The notes beneath the pieces are model-generated. The model was not told the DNA's origin. It did not search any database and was given only the letters and a program-made list of their open reading frames with translations. Shown piece by piece: positions 7,749 to 15,756 of a stretch of DNA of 64,000 bases. The position numbers and the translations under genes are program-made. Location: positions 62,001 to 126,000 of IMG/VR virus record IMGVR_UViG_3300036766_002181; one strand, given 5' to 3'. The stretch is from a virus. How positions within the stretch are numbered: the stretch's first letter is position 1; each line of letters opens with the position of its first letter.

Positions 7749-8747
7749 TTATTCCTTGTGTTTGTCGCACCAAGCTCTTGCCACTTCTGGAACTGGTCTG
7801 TTAATTGTAACTGCATTTTTTATGGTTTTGCCGTCATAAGCCGCATGAAAAATGTGGCCATTGGAAGCCTCTAGCCTTTTTGCCTCTTCCCTCATCTCTT
7901 GGTCTGTTACTTGATTCCACGGCTTGCTAAAAAATGGATAGCCGTCAGGGTGCGTATCTCCATATAGACTATCCCAAGATTTACTCCAAAATTTTTGAAA
8001 TTTCTTCATCTTCTCATAAATGCTCCACCAGGAAAGATGATAAATGGTTGGTAACTTGTTTATAACGCCATTTAACCATTGTTCATATTCTTTGGCATAA
8101 GAGATATCCGTCGTCGCCCTTTGCCGAAGCTGTTCAGTCTCTGGTTTCATAAAATTAACAAATGAAATCATTTGCCCTGTATTGCTATCAACAATCTCAC
8201 ACCCGTCACATCCATGTTTTGCATACAACAGCCCGCCTTCATATCTTCTAAGGCTTAATGGAATTCCATGTGTAATATGTGGAAGATTTTTGCTCAATCT
8301 CCATTTCCATGGATTAACATCGCAGCGAATCCTATTTGAATTATTCCATGGCTCAACGATGGGCAGGGCCATTACCGGGATGTTCTCGTCCAATTTTTTA
8401 CATAGACTTTCTATTTGCTCTCTACTAGTGGGCATTAATATCTCATCAATATCCTGGGGCCAAAGATAATCTCCCGTGCAACGAAGACGCGCCATGGCCT
8501 TCATTTTTCCATCATAAATTCCCCCATTTTGGGCTGACCAATTTGCATTGCCCCTTATGATCTTAAATTCTTTTTCACCAAATTCTTTCTTAAGTTCCTC
8601 AAGAACCTCAAGAGTGTTGTCTGTTCCGTCGCTTGTATCACAAACAACAATTTCATCAAAATAAGGAAATACAGACCTTATAGATTCCTTTATTGGGTAA
8701 TCCATAGAAACAGCATTTCGTGAGGTCGCATAGACGGAGATTTTCAT
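7749..8747 (-). CDS. GT2-like glycosyltransferase
   Basis: 332 residues. MKISVYATSRNAVSMDY, EIVVCDTSDGTDNT (first Asp motif, about 33-46) and WPQDIDEIL (about 95-103, DXD position) define a GT-A glycosyltransferase of the GT2/GT92-like type. The C-terminal half is rich in Trp and His (YHLSWWSIYEKMKKFQKFW), which may bind the acceptor. It touches PGxLY gene 8747-8995 by one base. Confidence 0.75.
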   Translation of the reverse strand: MKISVYATSRNAVSMDYPIKESIRSVFPYFDEIVVCDTSDGTDNTLEVLEELKKEFGEKEFKIIRGNANWSAQNGGIYDGKMKAMARLRCTGDYLWPQDIDEILMPTSREQIESLCKKLDENIPVMALPIVEPWNNSNRIRCDVNPWKWRLSKNLPHITHGIPLSLRRYEGGLLYAKHGCDGCEIVDSNTGQMISFVNFMKPETEQLRQRATTDISYAKEYEQWLNGVINKLPTIYHLSWWSIYEKMKKFQKFWSKSWDSLYGDTHPDGYPFFSKPWNQVTDQEMREEAKRLEASNGHIFHAAYDGKTIKNAVTINRPVPEVARAWCDKHKE

Positions 8748-8995
8748 TAAATTCTTTCTTTAATATAATCGACAAACCAATAATCTTGTGGTACATAGAT
8801 TATATTCTTATCGTATAAAAAGATAAGATATTCTTTATCACAAGTAAGATACATCAGTGTAGAAGTGGTCGTGATTATTGGATCTATCATTGGCTGCCAT
8901 CCTTCAGAATTGGCCTTATCAATTCTTGCTTTTGTTGTATATAAAAGGAGGTTAGATGTTTTATACAAATTTCCTGGTATAAACTTAAAAATCAT
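8747..8995 (-). CDS. PGxLY-family small protein
   Basis: 82 residues with FIPGNLYKTS at residues 5-14 and a later TLMYLTCDKEYLIFLYD segment, the second recurrent element of the family (T-L-M-Y/F strand followed by F-L). It begins within the ATGA overlap (8992-8995) of the upstream paralogue, one of a tandem set of four. Confidence 0.8.
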   Translation of the reverse strand: MIFKFIPGNLYKTSNLLLYTTKARIDKANSEGWQPMIDPIITTTSTLMYLTCDKEYLIFLYDKNIIYVPQDYWFVDYIKERI

Positions 8996-9279
8996 TTTTC
9001 TTGCATTTCATTCAAAACCATCGCATATCTTTCACTGGCCATAAACAGAAAGAAAACCAATCTGCCATTCCATAAGAAAATGGGATCAATATGGTGTTGA
9101 TCAAATGCGTGTTCCCTAACAAACATTAAACAGGTGCCGTTCTTTAAAACGGATCTTCCAGGCAGTAGTGAAGATCCTGAATTATGCCCAACATAATAAG
9201 ATTCTTCGAATGGAATTACAAAATTATTTATCTCGCCCGTGATGTGGTAACAATATAGATTCCCTGGCTTAAAAATCAT
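8992..9279 (-). CDS. PGxLY-family small protein
   Basis: 95 residues: IFKPGNLYCYH at the N-terminus, NGTCLMFVREHAF in the centre and FLWNGRLVFF near the end. ATGA overlaps on both sides (8992-8995, 9276-9279) show strict translational coupling with its paralogues. Predicted all-beta, soluble. No catalytic residue is conserved among copies, which suggests a binding role (inference). Confidence 0.8.
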   Translation of the reverse strand: MIFKPGNLYCYHITGEINNFVIPFEESYYVGHNSGSSLLPGRSVLKNGTCLMFVREHAFDQHHIDPIFLWNGRLVFFLFMASERYAMVLNEMQEK

Positions 9280-9572
9280 AAAGAAGAATCATCCTCTTGT
9301 ATTTCTTTGAATTGTGCCTGAAAGTGTGCGACTTGGGCCAGATGTAAATTTGGGAAATAAACCAACTTTCCATTGTGAATAAAAAGATACAGGGCCGGAA
9401 GGACACTTACTAGGTTTTTTTCACTAGTTATAAACATCAAAATCTCAAAGATCTTGCCCGCTTCGTTTAAACGAATATATTCGTTTTGATTCCTTGGCTC
9501 CTGAGCCTGACGAACATAATATATTTGTCCATAAAATCTGTAAAGAGATCCCGGCTTAAAAGTTAATGTCAT
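9276..9572 (-). CDS. PGxLY-family small protein
   Basis: 98 residues: LTFKPGSLYRFYG (residues 3-15), EILMFITSEK in the middle and LYLFIHNGKLVYFP, which aligns with FLWNGRLVFF of the downstream paralogue. ATG 9572 sits 3 residues before the motif, as in most copies. Confidence 0.8.
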   Translation of the reverse strand: MTLTFKPGSLYRFYGQIYYVRQAQEPRNQNEYIRLNEAGKIFEILMFITSEKNLVSVLPALYLFIHNGKLVYFPNLHLAQVAHFQAQFKEIQEDDSSL

Positions 9573-9591
9573 AATAACGGCAATAAGTTTA

Positions 9592-9834
9592 TTATGAAAT
9601 CAAAGAAAAATCAAGATAGGAAAAAGAGAAAATAGTAATAATCTCATTTTCATAAAGAAACCTAGGATAGGTTTCGTATTTGCTAACTTCTGAATTAATA
9701 TACATTAATTGTCTGTTCTCAGGAACAGGAAACCCAAGGCGTTTACGCTTTTCAGAAAAACAAAAGCGCAATATGTTTTTTGTTTCATATAATTCTCCCG
9801 GAATAAACATGTTTGAATTTGCTATATTCTCCAC
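9592..9834 (-). CDS. PGxLY-family small protein
   Basis: 80 residues from GTG 9834; ATG 9810, one residue before the motif, is an equally good start and fits the other copies better. FIPGELYETK is followed by QLMYINSE and FLYENEIITIF. It is the first of four tandem paralogues running to 8747. The 20-base gap to the next copy is larger than elsewhere in the set. Confidence 0.75.
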   Translation of the reverse strand: MENIANSNMFIPGELYETKNILRFCFSEKRKRLGFPVPENRQLMYINSEVSKYETYPRFLYENEIITIFSFSYLDFSLIS

Positions 9835-9857
9835 AATTGTTGATATTTATAATCGAT

Positions 9858-9944
9858 TTAAGCCACATCCGATACCATGGCTATCCTGCCATCAGGCTCT
9901 TTTGGAAATGTCACAGAATGGCGTACAGGGCCGCCAAGGGCCAA
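9858..9944 (-). CDS. Tiny reading frame in phase behind the nuclease TAG stop
   Basis: Directly after the TAG (9951-9953) of the nuclease gene, the same frame stays open for 31 codons to a TAA at 9858-9860. It encodes a protein-like peptide (GGPVRHSVTFPKEPDG, then AMVSDVA). Either a 28-residue gene starts at TTG 9944, or the nuclease is extended by readthrough. No Shine-Dalgarno is visible. The composition looks coding rather than random, but evidence is thin. Confidence 0.3.
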   Translation of the reverse strand: MALGGPVRHSVTFPKEPDGRIAMVSDVA

Positions 9945-9950
9945 ATATAT

Positions 9951-10940
9951 CTATGTGCAGAACTTTGTTCCCCTGTACGGACAAAAGGGTTCACAGGCCA
10001 TCCTGTTTTTAAAGACAAATCCCTTTCTAACCTGGTTTAACATGCTCTCAACCGTATTAAGGGCACGTTCTACTGCCTTTGGGCCGACCGAAATAGGAAC
10101 AAGCTCAAATCGATCCAAAGGCCTTCTTTGTTTTGCAGGAATTCTCTTCATAAGAACAAAGGCACACTTGGCATCCTTGAGATCAAGGTTCATAAGCTTA
10201 CAAAAATAATGCTTATAAAGAATCAATTGCATTTGGGTTTTAAAATCTCTTTTCTTATTTGCTGGCCAGCCCCAGCTACAAGTTTTTAAATCGATAATAT
10301 AATAGTCATATTCCACGGGTGGGAGCCTACCCTCTTTTTCGCATTGAAGCAGGAGTTTTTTTGTTGGCTCCCTTCTAACCTTGATAATTGTGTCTAGGAA
10401 GCCCTTAAACTTTATGTTGGTTTGTTTTTCAATAGACTCAAATAGGGGATATTCAGTAGCAACAAGTTGCCACCTTGTTCCAAAGGCTTCAAGAAGCCAG
10501 GGTTCAATTTGATTTAATGAATCTTCAATGGCACTTACAAACTCTGGTATTTTGTCCTTAATCTTCTCTAGCTGTTCCTCGTTTAGACTAGACTTTAGCA
10601 TGACGCAAAACTCATTTTCCACATCCTTTGCCTTTGGCAATATCTTTGTTTGAAGATAATTTTCCATTGCCGAGTGCATAATTTTTCCATAAACACTGAA
10701 GATGTTTGAATCAGGTACAGGTGGAGGGATTTTATCTATGTGTTTAAGCTTGTGTCTGTATCTACAATCAATCCAATCAGAAACCTCAGAAAATGAAATA
10801 TGATACTTTCCCGTTGGAAGAATTGTAGGATCCTTAAAAAGAGGAAGCTGAACCCTTCTTCCTTCTTCTGTTGTTGGATTTCTTTTTGTTTCTGCTACTG
10901 CTGCTATTTTTTGTTCTTGCTTGGGAAACGGATATTTCAA
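9951..10940 (-). CDS. PD-(D/E)XK nuclease (RecB/Cas4-like)
   Basis: 329 residues from TTG 10940. The RecB-nuclease pattern is complete: an ISFSEVSDWIDCRYRHKL start (about 48-65), GKIMHSAME with the motif-I His (about 85-93), GFLDTIIK (metal Asp, about 179), YIIDLKT (Asp and Lys of motif III, about 218-224) and QMQLILYKHY (motif IV Gln and Tyr). A C-terminal Cys cluster (CEPFC, then FCT) resembles the iron-sulphur ligands of Cas4/AddB-type proteins. Probably an exonuclease in DNA processing or recombination. It follows the IMPDH/GMPR gene by 5 bases. Confidence 0.85.
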   Translation of the reverse strand: MKYPFPKQEQKIAAVAETKRNPTTEEGRRVQLPLFKDPTILPTGKYHISFSEVSDWIDCRYRHKLKHIDKIPPPVPDSNIFSVYGKIMHSAMENYLQTKILPKAKDVENEFCVMLKSSLNEEQLEKIKDKIPEFVSAIEDSLNQIEPWLLEAFGTRWQLVATEYPLFESIEKQTNIKFKGFLDTIIKVRREPTKKLLLQCEKEGRLPPVEYDYYIIDLKTCSWGWPANKKRDFKTQMQLILYKHYFCKLMNLDLKDAKCAFVLMKRIPAKQRRPLDRFELVPISVGPKAVERALNTVESMLNQVRKGFVFKNRMACEPFCPYRGTKFCT

Positions 10941-10945
10941 TTTTG

Positions 10946-11977
10946 TTATTTGTTAAACCTCACCCCAAATCTGCACTTGTCATGAAACTCTCTTAAGTTT
11001 CTTGCTCCAACATAGGAAAAAGAACTCCTTATTCCACCGGCAATATCTTCGATAACCTTACTAACTGGCCCTGTTGGTTCAAGAATCTCGCTTTTTCCTT
11101 CTGGCGTTGGCATTTGTTTGTCATTCCTGTATGTTTCTTGAACATCCTTAGAGGCCGAGCCTCTATAGGTTCTTCCTTGTGGAGCCTCGTTACAGGCGGC
11201 CAATAATCTTCCGGTCATAATAAAATCTGCACCAGCGCCGAGGCTTTTACAAATGTCTCCAATCTCAACAAACCCGCCATCGGCAACTATTGAAACATTT
11301 CTGTTGGCAACATGTTCTGACATAAGTCTTGCCTGCCTAAGCCCCTCGACTCCCTTAAGAACAGACTCTAGATTTGGAACCGTTACTCCTGTTACGTTTT
11401 TAGTTTGACAAACGCTTCCTTGGGCAATATTAATCTTTACTGCGTCTGCTCCCCAAAGTGCCAAATCCCTTGCCCCTTCCGGCGTTGCAATATTGCCAGC
11501 GACAACATAAACATTAAAGGTGTTCTTAAGGTATTGAATCATTTGTTTCATATGAAGACTGTGACCATGGGCGATATCAATAACAAAGTATCTTGCTCCT
11601 GCGTCATAAAGGGCCTTGGCTCTTTCGTGAGAATCCCTATTTACACCCACCGAAACAAGACTTGGCAACCTGGCAAAACGTTCATTTTCAGATAATTGTG
11701 TTTTTCTAAATTCATTAACATTGTCTGATATTGACATAAATCGATGAAGAGCCCCAATTGCTCCTGCCTTCTTGAGGGCGAGACACATATTTCCATCTGT
11801 GACAGATTCCATGTTTGCAGAAATAACAGGGACAGGAATTTCTATTTGTCCCAGCTTAGAAGAAATATCTAATTCCTTTCTTGATGAAACATCTGAATAG
11901 TTTGGTATGATAAAAACGTCTGAATAGGATATAGAGCTATCGTATTCAGGACGAATTTTAGGATCTATTACGGTCAT
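10946..11977 (-). CDS. IMP dehydrogenase / GMP reductase family enzyme
   Basis: 343 residues from ATG 11977, which overlaps the upstream stop as ATGA. A TIM-barrel of the IMPDH/GMPR family: SYSDVFIIPNYSDV, VISANMESVT, then the catalytic loop GSVCQTKNVTGV with Cys190, IVADGGF (phosphate site, about 230) and the TYRGSASK flap. No CBS domain is inserted and the length is close to GMP reductase (about 345) rather than IMPDH (about 490), so GMP to IMP reduction is slightly favoured; family members of both activities look alike here. It may shift the host purine pool during infection. Confidence 0.9.
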   Translation of the reverse strand: MTVIDPKIRPEYDSSISYSDVFIIPNYSDVSSRKELDISSKLGQIEIPVPVISANMESVTDGNMCLALKKAGAIGALHRFMSISDNVNEFRKTQLSENERFARLPSLVSVGVNRDSHERAKALYDAGARYFVIDIAHGHSLHMKQMIQYLKNTFNVYVVAGNIATPEGARDLALWGADAVKINIAQGSVCQTKNVTGVTVPNLESVLKGVEGLRQARLMSEHVANRNVSIVADGGFVEIGDICKSLGAGADFIMTGRLLAACNEAPQGRTYRGSASKDVQETYRNDKQMPTPEGKSEILEPTGPVSKVIEDIAGGIRSSFSYVGARNLREFHDKCRFGVRFNK

Positions 11978-12906
11978 ACTATTCCTTCTATATTGTTCCA
12001 AAAAAAGCTTGGTCGAGATCTAAGATAGGCCATAGTCTCTTTAATGTCTCCATTTTTAAACCAGTCTTCATCCTTGTGTTGAACATTTTCGTTTAAGTCA
12101 AGCTCAAGGCCAAGAAGCTTTGCTTCAATTGTGATTCTTGGTGCTGTATCCTTATCTCTAGGAAAAAATACTAGACCCTTAAATTTAGAAAGACTTATAA
12201 GGAAGTCTTCTGGTTTTAAGCCACCACCAACCACCTCATAAAGAAGATTATTTTTTTTGCAATACTCTTCTGTTTCTTGTTGATTTTTTATCCATGAACC
12301 GCCGCCTAAAACTAACCATTTTCCATTATGACCATTCTTAAGTCTTTCCTGATAAAGCCCTTCAAGTTGATCAAGAGTTTTATCATCAAAGGTAGAGCCC
12401 TGAACAATTAATTTGTTTTTTGGCCAATTGTTCATCTCGGGAAAAAGTCGAAGATATTCATTAAGCTGTCCTTGGGACATAAAGAAAACATGCTCTGCGC
12501 GCTCATAGAAGCCCTTTATAAGCTTACCAGGTTTTTCTAGGTGACAGGCACACTCCTTGCCAGTATTAAGTTTGTGAAGTCCACTGGAGCGAAAAATGCA
12601 TGCCTTAAAATCACATTCAATTACTGAGTATTTTAAACCGCTTGTAGCAACCTCTATTAATATGTCTTGAGTCAGGGCACAAAAGTTTCCAAAGATCCAA
12701 TAGATGCCATGCTCTTTTGATTGTTGTATTAAGTCTCTATATGAGTTAAAAATTTGAGAAGATCTAATCTTAAAAACCCTCTCTGGGCACTTGTTTAAAA
12801 TTGCATCCAGCGTAAGCTCTGCGCCTCCCACTAGATCAGAAGAAAAAAAATCAGCCACTCCAACAAACCTAGTGTTTGTTGGAATATAATATATTGGCAT
12901 ATTCAT
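11974..12906 (-). CDS. GT-B glycosyltransferase-like protein
   Basis: 310 residues. GVADFFSSDLVGGAELTLDAIL (about 16-37) is the N-terminal donor-fold loop of GT4-type enzymes. Further on are HVFFMSQGQLNEYL, WLVLGGGSWIKN and VFFPRDKDTAPRITIEAKLLG, where the E-x7-E motif of GT4 is reduced. Several Cys (KACIF, KECACH) are unusual. It probably transfers sugars to a phage or host glycan. Upstream region 12907-12962 holds only weak promoter-like sequence. Confidence 0.7.
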   Translation of the reverse strand: MNMPIYYIPTNTRFVGVADFFSSDLVGGAELTLDAILNKCPERVFKIRSSQIFNSYRDLIQQSKEHGIYWIFGNFCALTQDILIEVATSGLKYSVIECDFKACIFRSSGLHKLNTGKECACHLEKPGKLIKGFYERAEHVFFMSQGQLNEYLRLFPEMNNWPKNKLIVQGSTFDDKTLDQLEGLYQERLKNGHNGKWLVLGGGSWIKNQQETEEYCKKNNLLYEVVGGGLKPEDFLISLSKFKGLVFFPRDKDTAPRITIEAKLLGLELDLNENVQHKDEDWFKNGDIKETMAYLRSRPSFFWNNIEGIV

Positions 12907-12962
12907 TTATTGCAATATGACCAGTATCCTATCTTTGCAACGAAATTTATACCTATGTTACT

Positions 12963-13211
12963 TTATATTTTATAAAGTTCAAATAGATCTGAAAATTCAA
13001 AATTAAAGAATGCTCTTTTTACAAGGCCATATCCACAACAAAAAAAGTAGGCCTCAGAAACACCAAGCACACGCTCGCCATCGACAAATCTAATTGGCAT
13101 AACAATGGTATTTCTTAGGATTTCGACCGATTGTTTCTGATAGTGAAACCAAAAGCTAAGATTTGATCTTGTTCTATATAGACTTCCGAGGAGCAGAGGA
13201 TGATTATTCAT
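12963..13211 (-). CDS. PGxLY-family small protein (LG variant)
   Basis: 82 residues with LLLGSLYRTRS at 7-17: the Pro of the motif is replaced by Leu. TIVMPIRFVDGERVLGVSEAYFF matches the equivalent part of the next copy (TVIMPVRFKQGVFTYG), so these two are recent paralogues. It overlaps that copy by 8 bases. Confidence 0.75.
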   Translation of the reverse strand: MNNHPLLLGSLYRTRSNLSFWFHYQKQSVEILRNTIVMPIRFVDGERVLGVSEAYFFCCGYGLVKRAFFNFEFSDLFELYKI

Positions 13212-13431
13212 GGACTATTTTTTCAAAACAATTTGCGAGTTCTTCTTTTGTAAATCTCCATGAAACAATTTTATTATTGCACCATAGTTCATAATACATG
13301 AATACGCCATACGTGAATACGCCCTGCTTGAAACGAACAGGCATTATAACGGTATTCAAAGAGAGATTGTGATAACTGCAAAAATTATCTGTTTCCCTTA
13401 TCCGATATAGTTCGCCAAGTACAAGAATCAC
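13204..13431 (-). CDS. PGxLY-family small protein (LG variant)
   Basis: 75 residues from GTG 13431, coupled by a GTGA overlap. It has LVLGELYRIRE, again with Leu for Pro, and a NTVIMPVRF strand. The C-terminus (FTKEELANCFEKIV) is an amphipathic helix shared with the upstream copy. Role unknown. Confidence 0.75.
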   Translation of the reverse strand: MILVLGELYRIRETDNFCSYHNLSLNTVIMPVRFKQGVFTYGVFMYYELWCNNKIVSWRFTKEELANCFEKIVHE

Positions 13432-13649
13432 AAGGCTTCGTCAACTTTTTTAAAATGATTTTTTAACTGCTGGCGATTGAAAGCGGAACTATAAACTTGA
13501 CCAAAAACAAGAAAAGTTACCACAATGATCTTATAGCGGACAACTTCTTTCTTTATGAAAACCAAAACAGTGTTTTTCTTAAATTCGGCATTATCTTGAG
13601 CAGACCAAAATGGATTTTTAACAAGATAAAGACTACCGGGAACCAGCAT
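13428..13649 (-). CDS. PGxLY-family small protein
   Basis: 73 residues: MLVPGSLYLVKN at the very N-terminus, NTVLVFIKKE in the centre and a helical RQQLKNHFKKVDEAL end. It follows the alanine dehydrogenase gene by 3 bases and leads a tandem set of three. Confidence 0.75.
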   Translation of the reverse strand: MLVPGSLYLVKNPFWSAQDNAEFKKNTVLVFIKKEVVRYKIIVVTFLVFGQVYSSAFNRQQLKNHFKKVDEAL

Positions 13650-13652
13650 AAA

Positions 13653-14759
13653 TCATTTTAATTCTTTGTAGTGATGCATCATGTCAAGATCTTGAGCAAC
13701 GCCCCTGTTCGCAATCTTTCCTTCTCTTGTATTGATTCCCTTTAGTAGTTGCTCAGAAATTCGTCTACTACCTTCTGAAGCGGCAAGCCATTCTTCAATA
13801 TAGGACAAGGTTATCTCTGTAAGCTTGACAGAGGCCTCTTCTGGCCTCTGTCCAGGAAGATTGGGGATGCAACAATAGGTTTTATTTTCAAAGACATAGG
13901 TTGGATCTGAATAAGAGGTTACTTTAGATCCACATATACAACCGCCCTGGTCAATTGCAATATCGAAAATCATTCCATTTTTTTGCACCAAAAACTCAAG
14001 ATCCTCTTTTGCAACAACTGTTGGGGCTCTGGTTCCTTTAACAAGAACTGCCCCAATAAGAAGATTTGCTGTCTTAAGGGCAAATCTTAAATCAGAAACT
14101 CCACCATAAAGAGACTTCTCCATATTTTTAATTCTAACCAGTGGGTAATGTTCCAAGAATAAGAAATTAAGTTCCTTAATTCTTTCTTCTCGCTTTTCAA
14201 AAATTGTGATTCTTTTAATGTCTGGCTTTAAAAGTGCCTGTCTTGCTGCCTCTTCGCCAACCACTCCCCCACCCACAATAACAACCTCTTCAAGAGGGCT
14301 TGTCAAATATCTTTCTGCCAAATCAATAGAGGCCCGCCCGGCAATTTCGCTCATTGGCTTTAGAGCAGGAATATTTCCTTTAATGTCTTCAATGGTATCA
14401 TAAGAAATTCCTGTGATATTGTTATTGATCAGTTCTCTGGCCAGACCTTTATTTGCCGCAAGATGCAAAAAGGCAAATAGAGTCTTTCCCTTAAACTCTG
14501 AAAGCCAGGTATTAAATTCTCGACCAACAGGTTCCTTAACCTTGGCAATTACATCACAAATCTTTGCAACGGCAATTGCATTTGGGAGAATCTTGGCACC
14601 AACATCAAGATAGTCTCTGTCTGAATATCCTGAAAGAACGCCAGCTTTGCTTTCAACAAAAACCTCAAAGCCACGAGACTTAAGAAGCATGGCGCAAGTA
14701 GGGGTTAAACCAACTCGGCCTTCATGATCCTTAACTTCTTTAATCGTACCAATTTTCAT
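13653..14759 (-). CDS. ald: Alanine dehydrogenase
   Basis: 368 residues from ATG 14759, overlapping the upstream stop as ATGA; the family length is about 370. It should catalyse NAD-dependent interconversion of L-alanine with pyruvate and ammonia. The key residues of the AlaDH/PNT-N family are in place: Arg15 (HEGRVGLTP), Lys75 (KVKEP), His99 (FLHLAAN) and an Asp near 270 (DIAIDQGG). The NAD motif VIVGGGVVGEEAA is near residue 170. It is embedded in a phage operon after small unknown genes and before PGxLY genes, so it looks like an auxiliary metabolic gene. Confidence 0.92.
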   Translation of the reverse strand: MKIGTIKEVKDHEGRVGLTPTCAMLLKSRGFEVFVESKAGVLSGYSDRDYLDVGAKILPNAIAVAKICDVIAKVKEPVGREFNTWLSEFKGKTLFAFLHLAANKGLARELINNNITGISYDTIEDIKGNIPALKPMSEIAGRASIDLAERYLTSPLEEVVIVGGGVVGEEAARQALLKPDIKRITIFEKREERIKELNFLFLEHYPLVRIKNMEKSLYGGVSDLRFALKTANLLIGAVLVKGTRAPTVVAKEDLEFLVQKNGMIFDIAIDQGGCICGSKVTSYSDPTYVFENKTYCCIPNLPGQRPEEASVKLTEITLSYIEEWLAASEGSRRISEQLLKGINTREGKIANRGVAQDLDMMHHYKELK

Positions 14760-15070
14760 TGCTCGGATCCATAGTAATGAAAGCCTAACTTTTCGTTCCA
14801 TTCCTTAAGAATCCCTTGGGTCATTGAATGAAAGGCATGTCCATAACTTCCGCTCATCAGTTCTTCAAGAGAAATATCAGCTTCATCTAAACGGATTTTT
14901 TGCTCAGGGGTTCGAAGGTACCTTTTAATTGCAGCCATATGATACTTTTCTTCAAAAAACTCCCCATCTTCTTTCCAAAACCTAACAACTTCTTCCCAAG
15001 TTGGATTTCCATGCAATAGCTCTTCCAGGTCTATTGGCGGCTTTACAATTATTTTATTTGCCTTTAACAC
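14756..15070 (-). CDS. Hypothetical protein
   Basis: 104 residues, acidic and helical, with aromatic-rich pieces (WEEVVRFWKEDGEFFEEKYH). No family recognised. Its stop overlaps the alanine dehydrogenase start (ATGA) and its start overlaps the small membrane gene 15054-15248, so it is in the same transcript. Confidence 0.6.
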   Translation of the reverse strand: MLKANKIIVKPPIDLEELLHGNPTWEEVVRFWKEDGEFFEEKYHMAAIKRYLRTPEQKIRLDEADISLEELMSGSYGHAFHSMTQGILKEWNEKLGFHYYGSEQ

Positions 15071-15248
15071 AAAGTCTCCTAATCCTATATTTTATTCTAT
15101 AGCATCCGGCAAGCAAAACAAGAGCAAAAACAACAAAATAACCAAGGGCATAAATAATTGCCTTTTCGCCAAAATATAAATTTTTTCTCCTGTTGTTAAA
15201 GGCATCATAAACCCGTCTTGCTCTTTTGCCTACTTTTCTCTTTTTCAT
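15054..15248 (-). CDS. Small single-span membrane protein
   Basis: 64 residues: a very basic N-terminus (KKRKVGKRARR), a hydrophobic helix (about 28-48, IIYALGYFVVFALVLLAGCY) and a basic tail. This is the layout of many phage accessory membrane peptides. Function unknown. Confidence 0.6.
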   Translation of the reverse strand: MKKRKVGKRARRVYDAFNNRRKNLYFGEKAIIYALGYFVVFALVLLAGCYRIKYRIRRLCVKGK

Positions 15249-15249
15249 A

Positions 15250-15546
15250 TCAATATAAAGTTACAGAACAATTTTCCCCAACCACAAGGGTTCTATTTTG
15301 CTCTACTTTTACAGTAAGAGGAGAATTTGAAATAACCTTAAAAATGCTGTGATTGGGAACAAAGGCAGGGCAATTAACGTATCCTATGGCGAGCGGCAGC
15401 AACACACGGTTTTCGTCCTCATTCTTTGCCGTCTTGAGAAACTCAACTCCAAACAACAACAATACAATTAACGTAATTCCAGCAATAGAGTATCTGACGG
15501 CATTTTCTTTTCGAGAAAATGGAACCAATCTATTATAACCTGACAT
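15250..15546 (-). CDS. Single-span membrane protein
   Basis: 98 residues. A hydrophobic helix at about 19-37 (YSIAGITLIVLLLFGVEFL) is followed by an outside-facing beta-like domain with two Cys (VNCPAF, ENCSVTLY) that could form a disulphide. Probably inner membrane with a periplasmic domain. Function unknown. Confidence 0.6.
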   Translation of the reverse strand: MSGYNRLVPFSRKENAVRYSIAGITLIVLLLFGVEFLKTAKNEDENRVLLPLAIGYVNCPAFVPNHSIFKVISNSPLTVKVEQNRTLVVGENCSVTLY

Positions 15547-15549
15547 ATA

Positions 15550-15756
15550 TTATCTCTGCTCCTGTTGCATCAGGCTGTGTTTAAACTCCAAGACATTCTT
15601 TCGACAAGAAGAACAGTCGTTACAACTGGCGAAACAAATGGCAATAATAACAAGCAAAAATCCGGCATTTGTGAAATTGATCAAAAAATCATTAAAATTA
15701 GAAGGAGCCTTTTGGTGCTTCTCTGTCTCTTCTTTGTTTTCGCCTGCCGTTGTCAT
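15550..15756 (-). CDS. Small single-span membrane protein
   Basis: 68 residues: a hydrophilic N-terminus, a helix at about 30-45 (AGFLLVIIAICFASC) and a C-terminal CNDCSSC cluster of closely spaced cysteines followed by a charged tail. Its ATG overlaps the stop of 15753-16394 (ATGA). The Cys cluster next to the membrane is unusual; its role is unknown. Confidence 0.55.
   Translation of the reverse strand: MTTAGENKEETEKHQKAPSNFNDFLINFTNAGFLLVIIAICFASCNDCSSCRKNVLEFKHSLMQQEQR

Noticed and set aside
9951-10940. Genome-wide TAG recoding suggested by the open frame after the nuclease stop
   Set aside because: TAG ends other genes here (106-108, 20792-20794, 58110-58112) where readthrough would run into overlapping or convergent genes.
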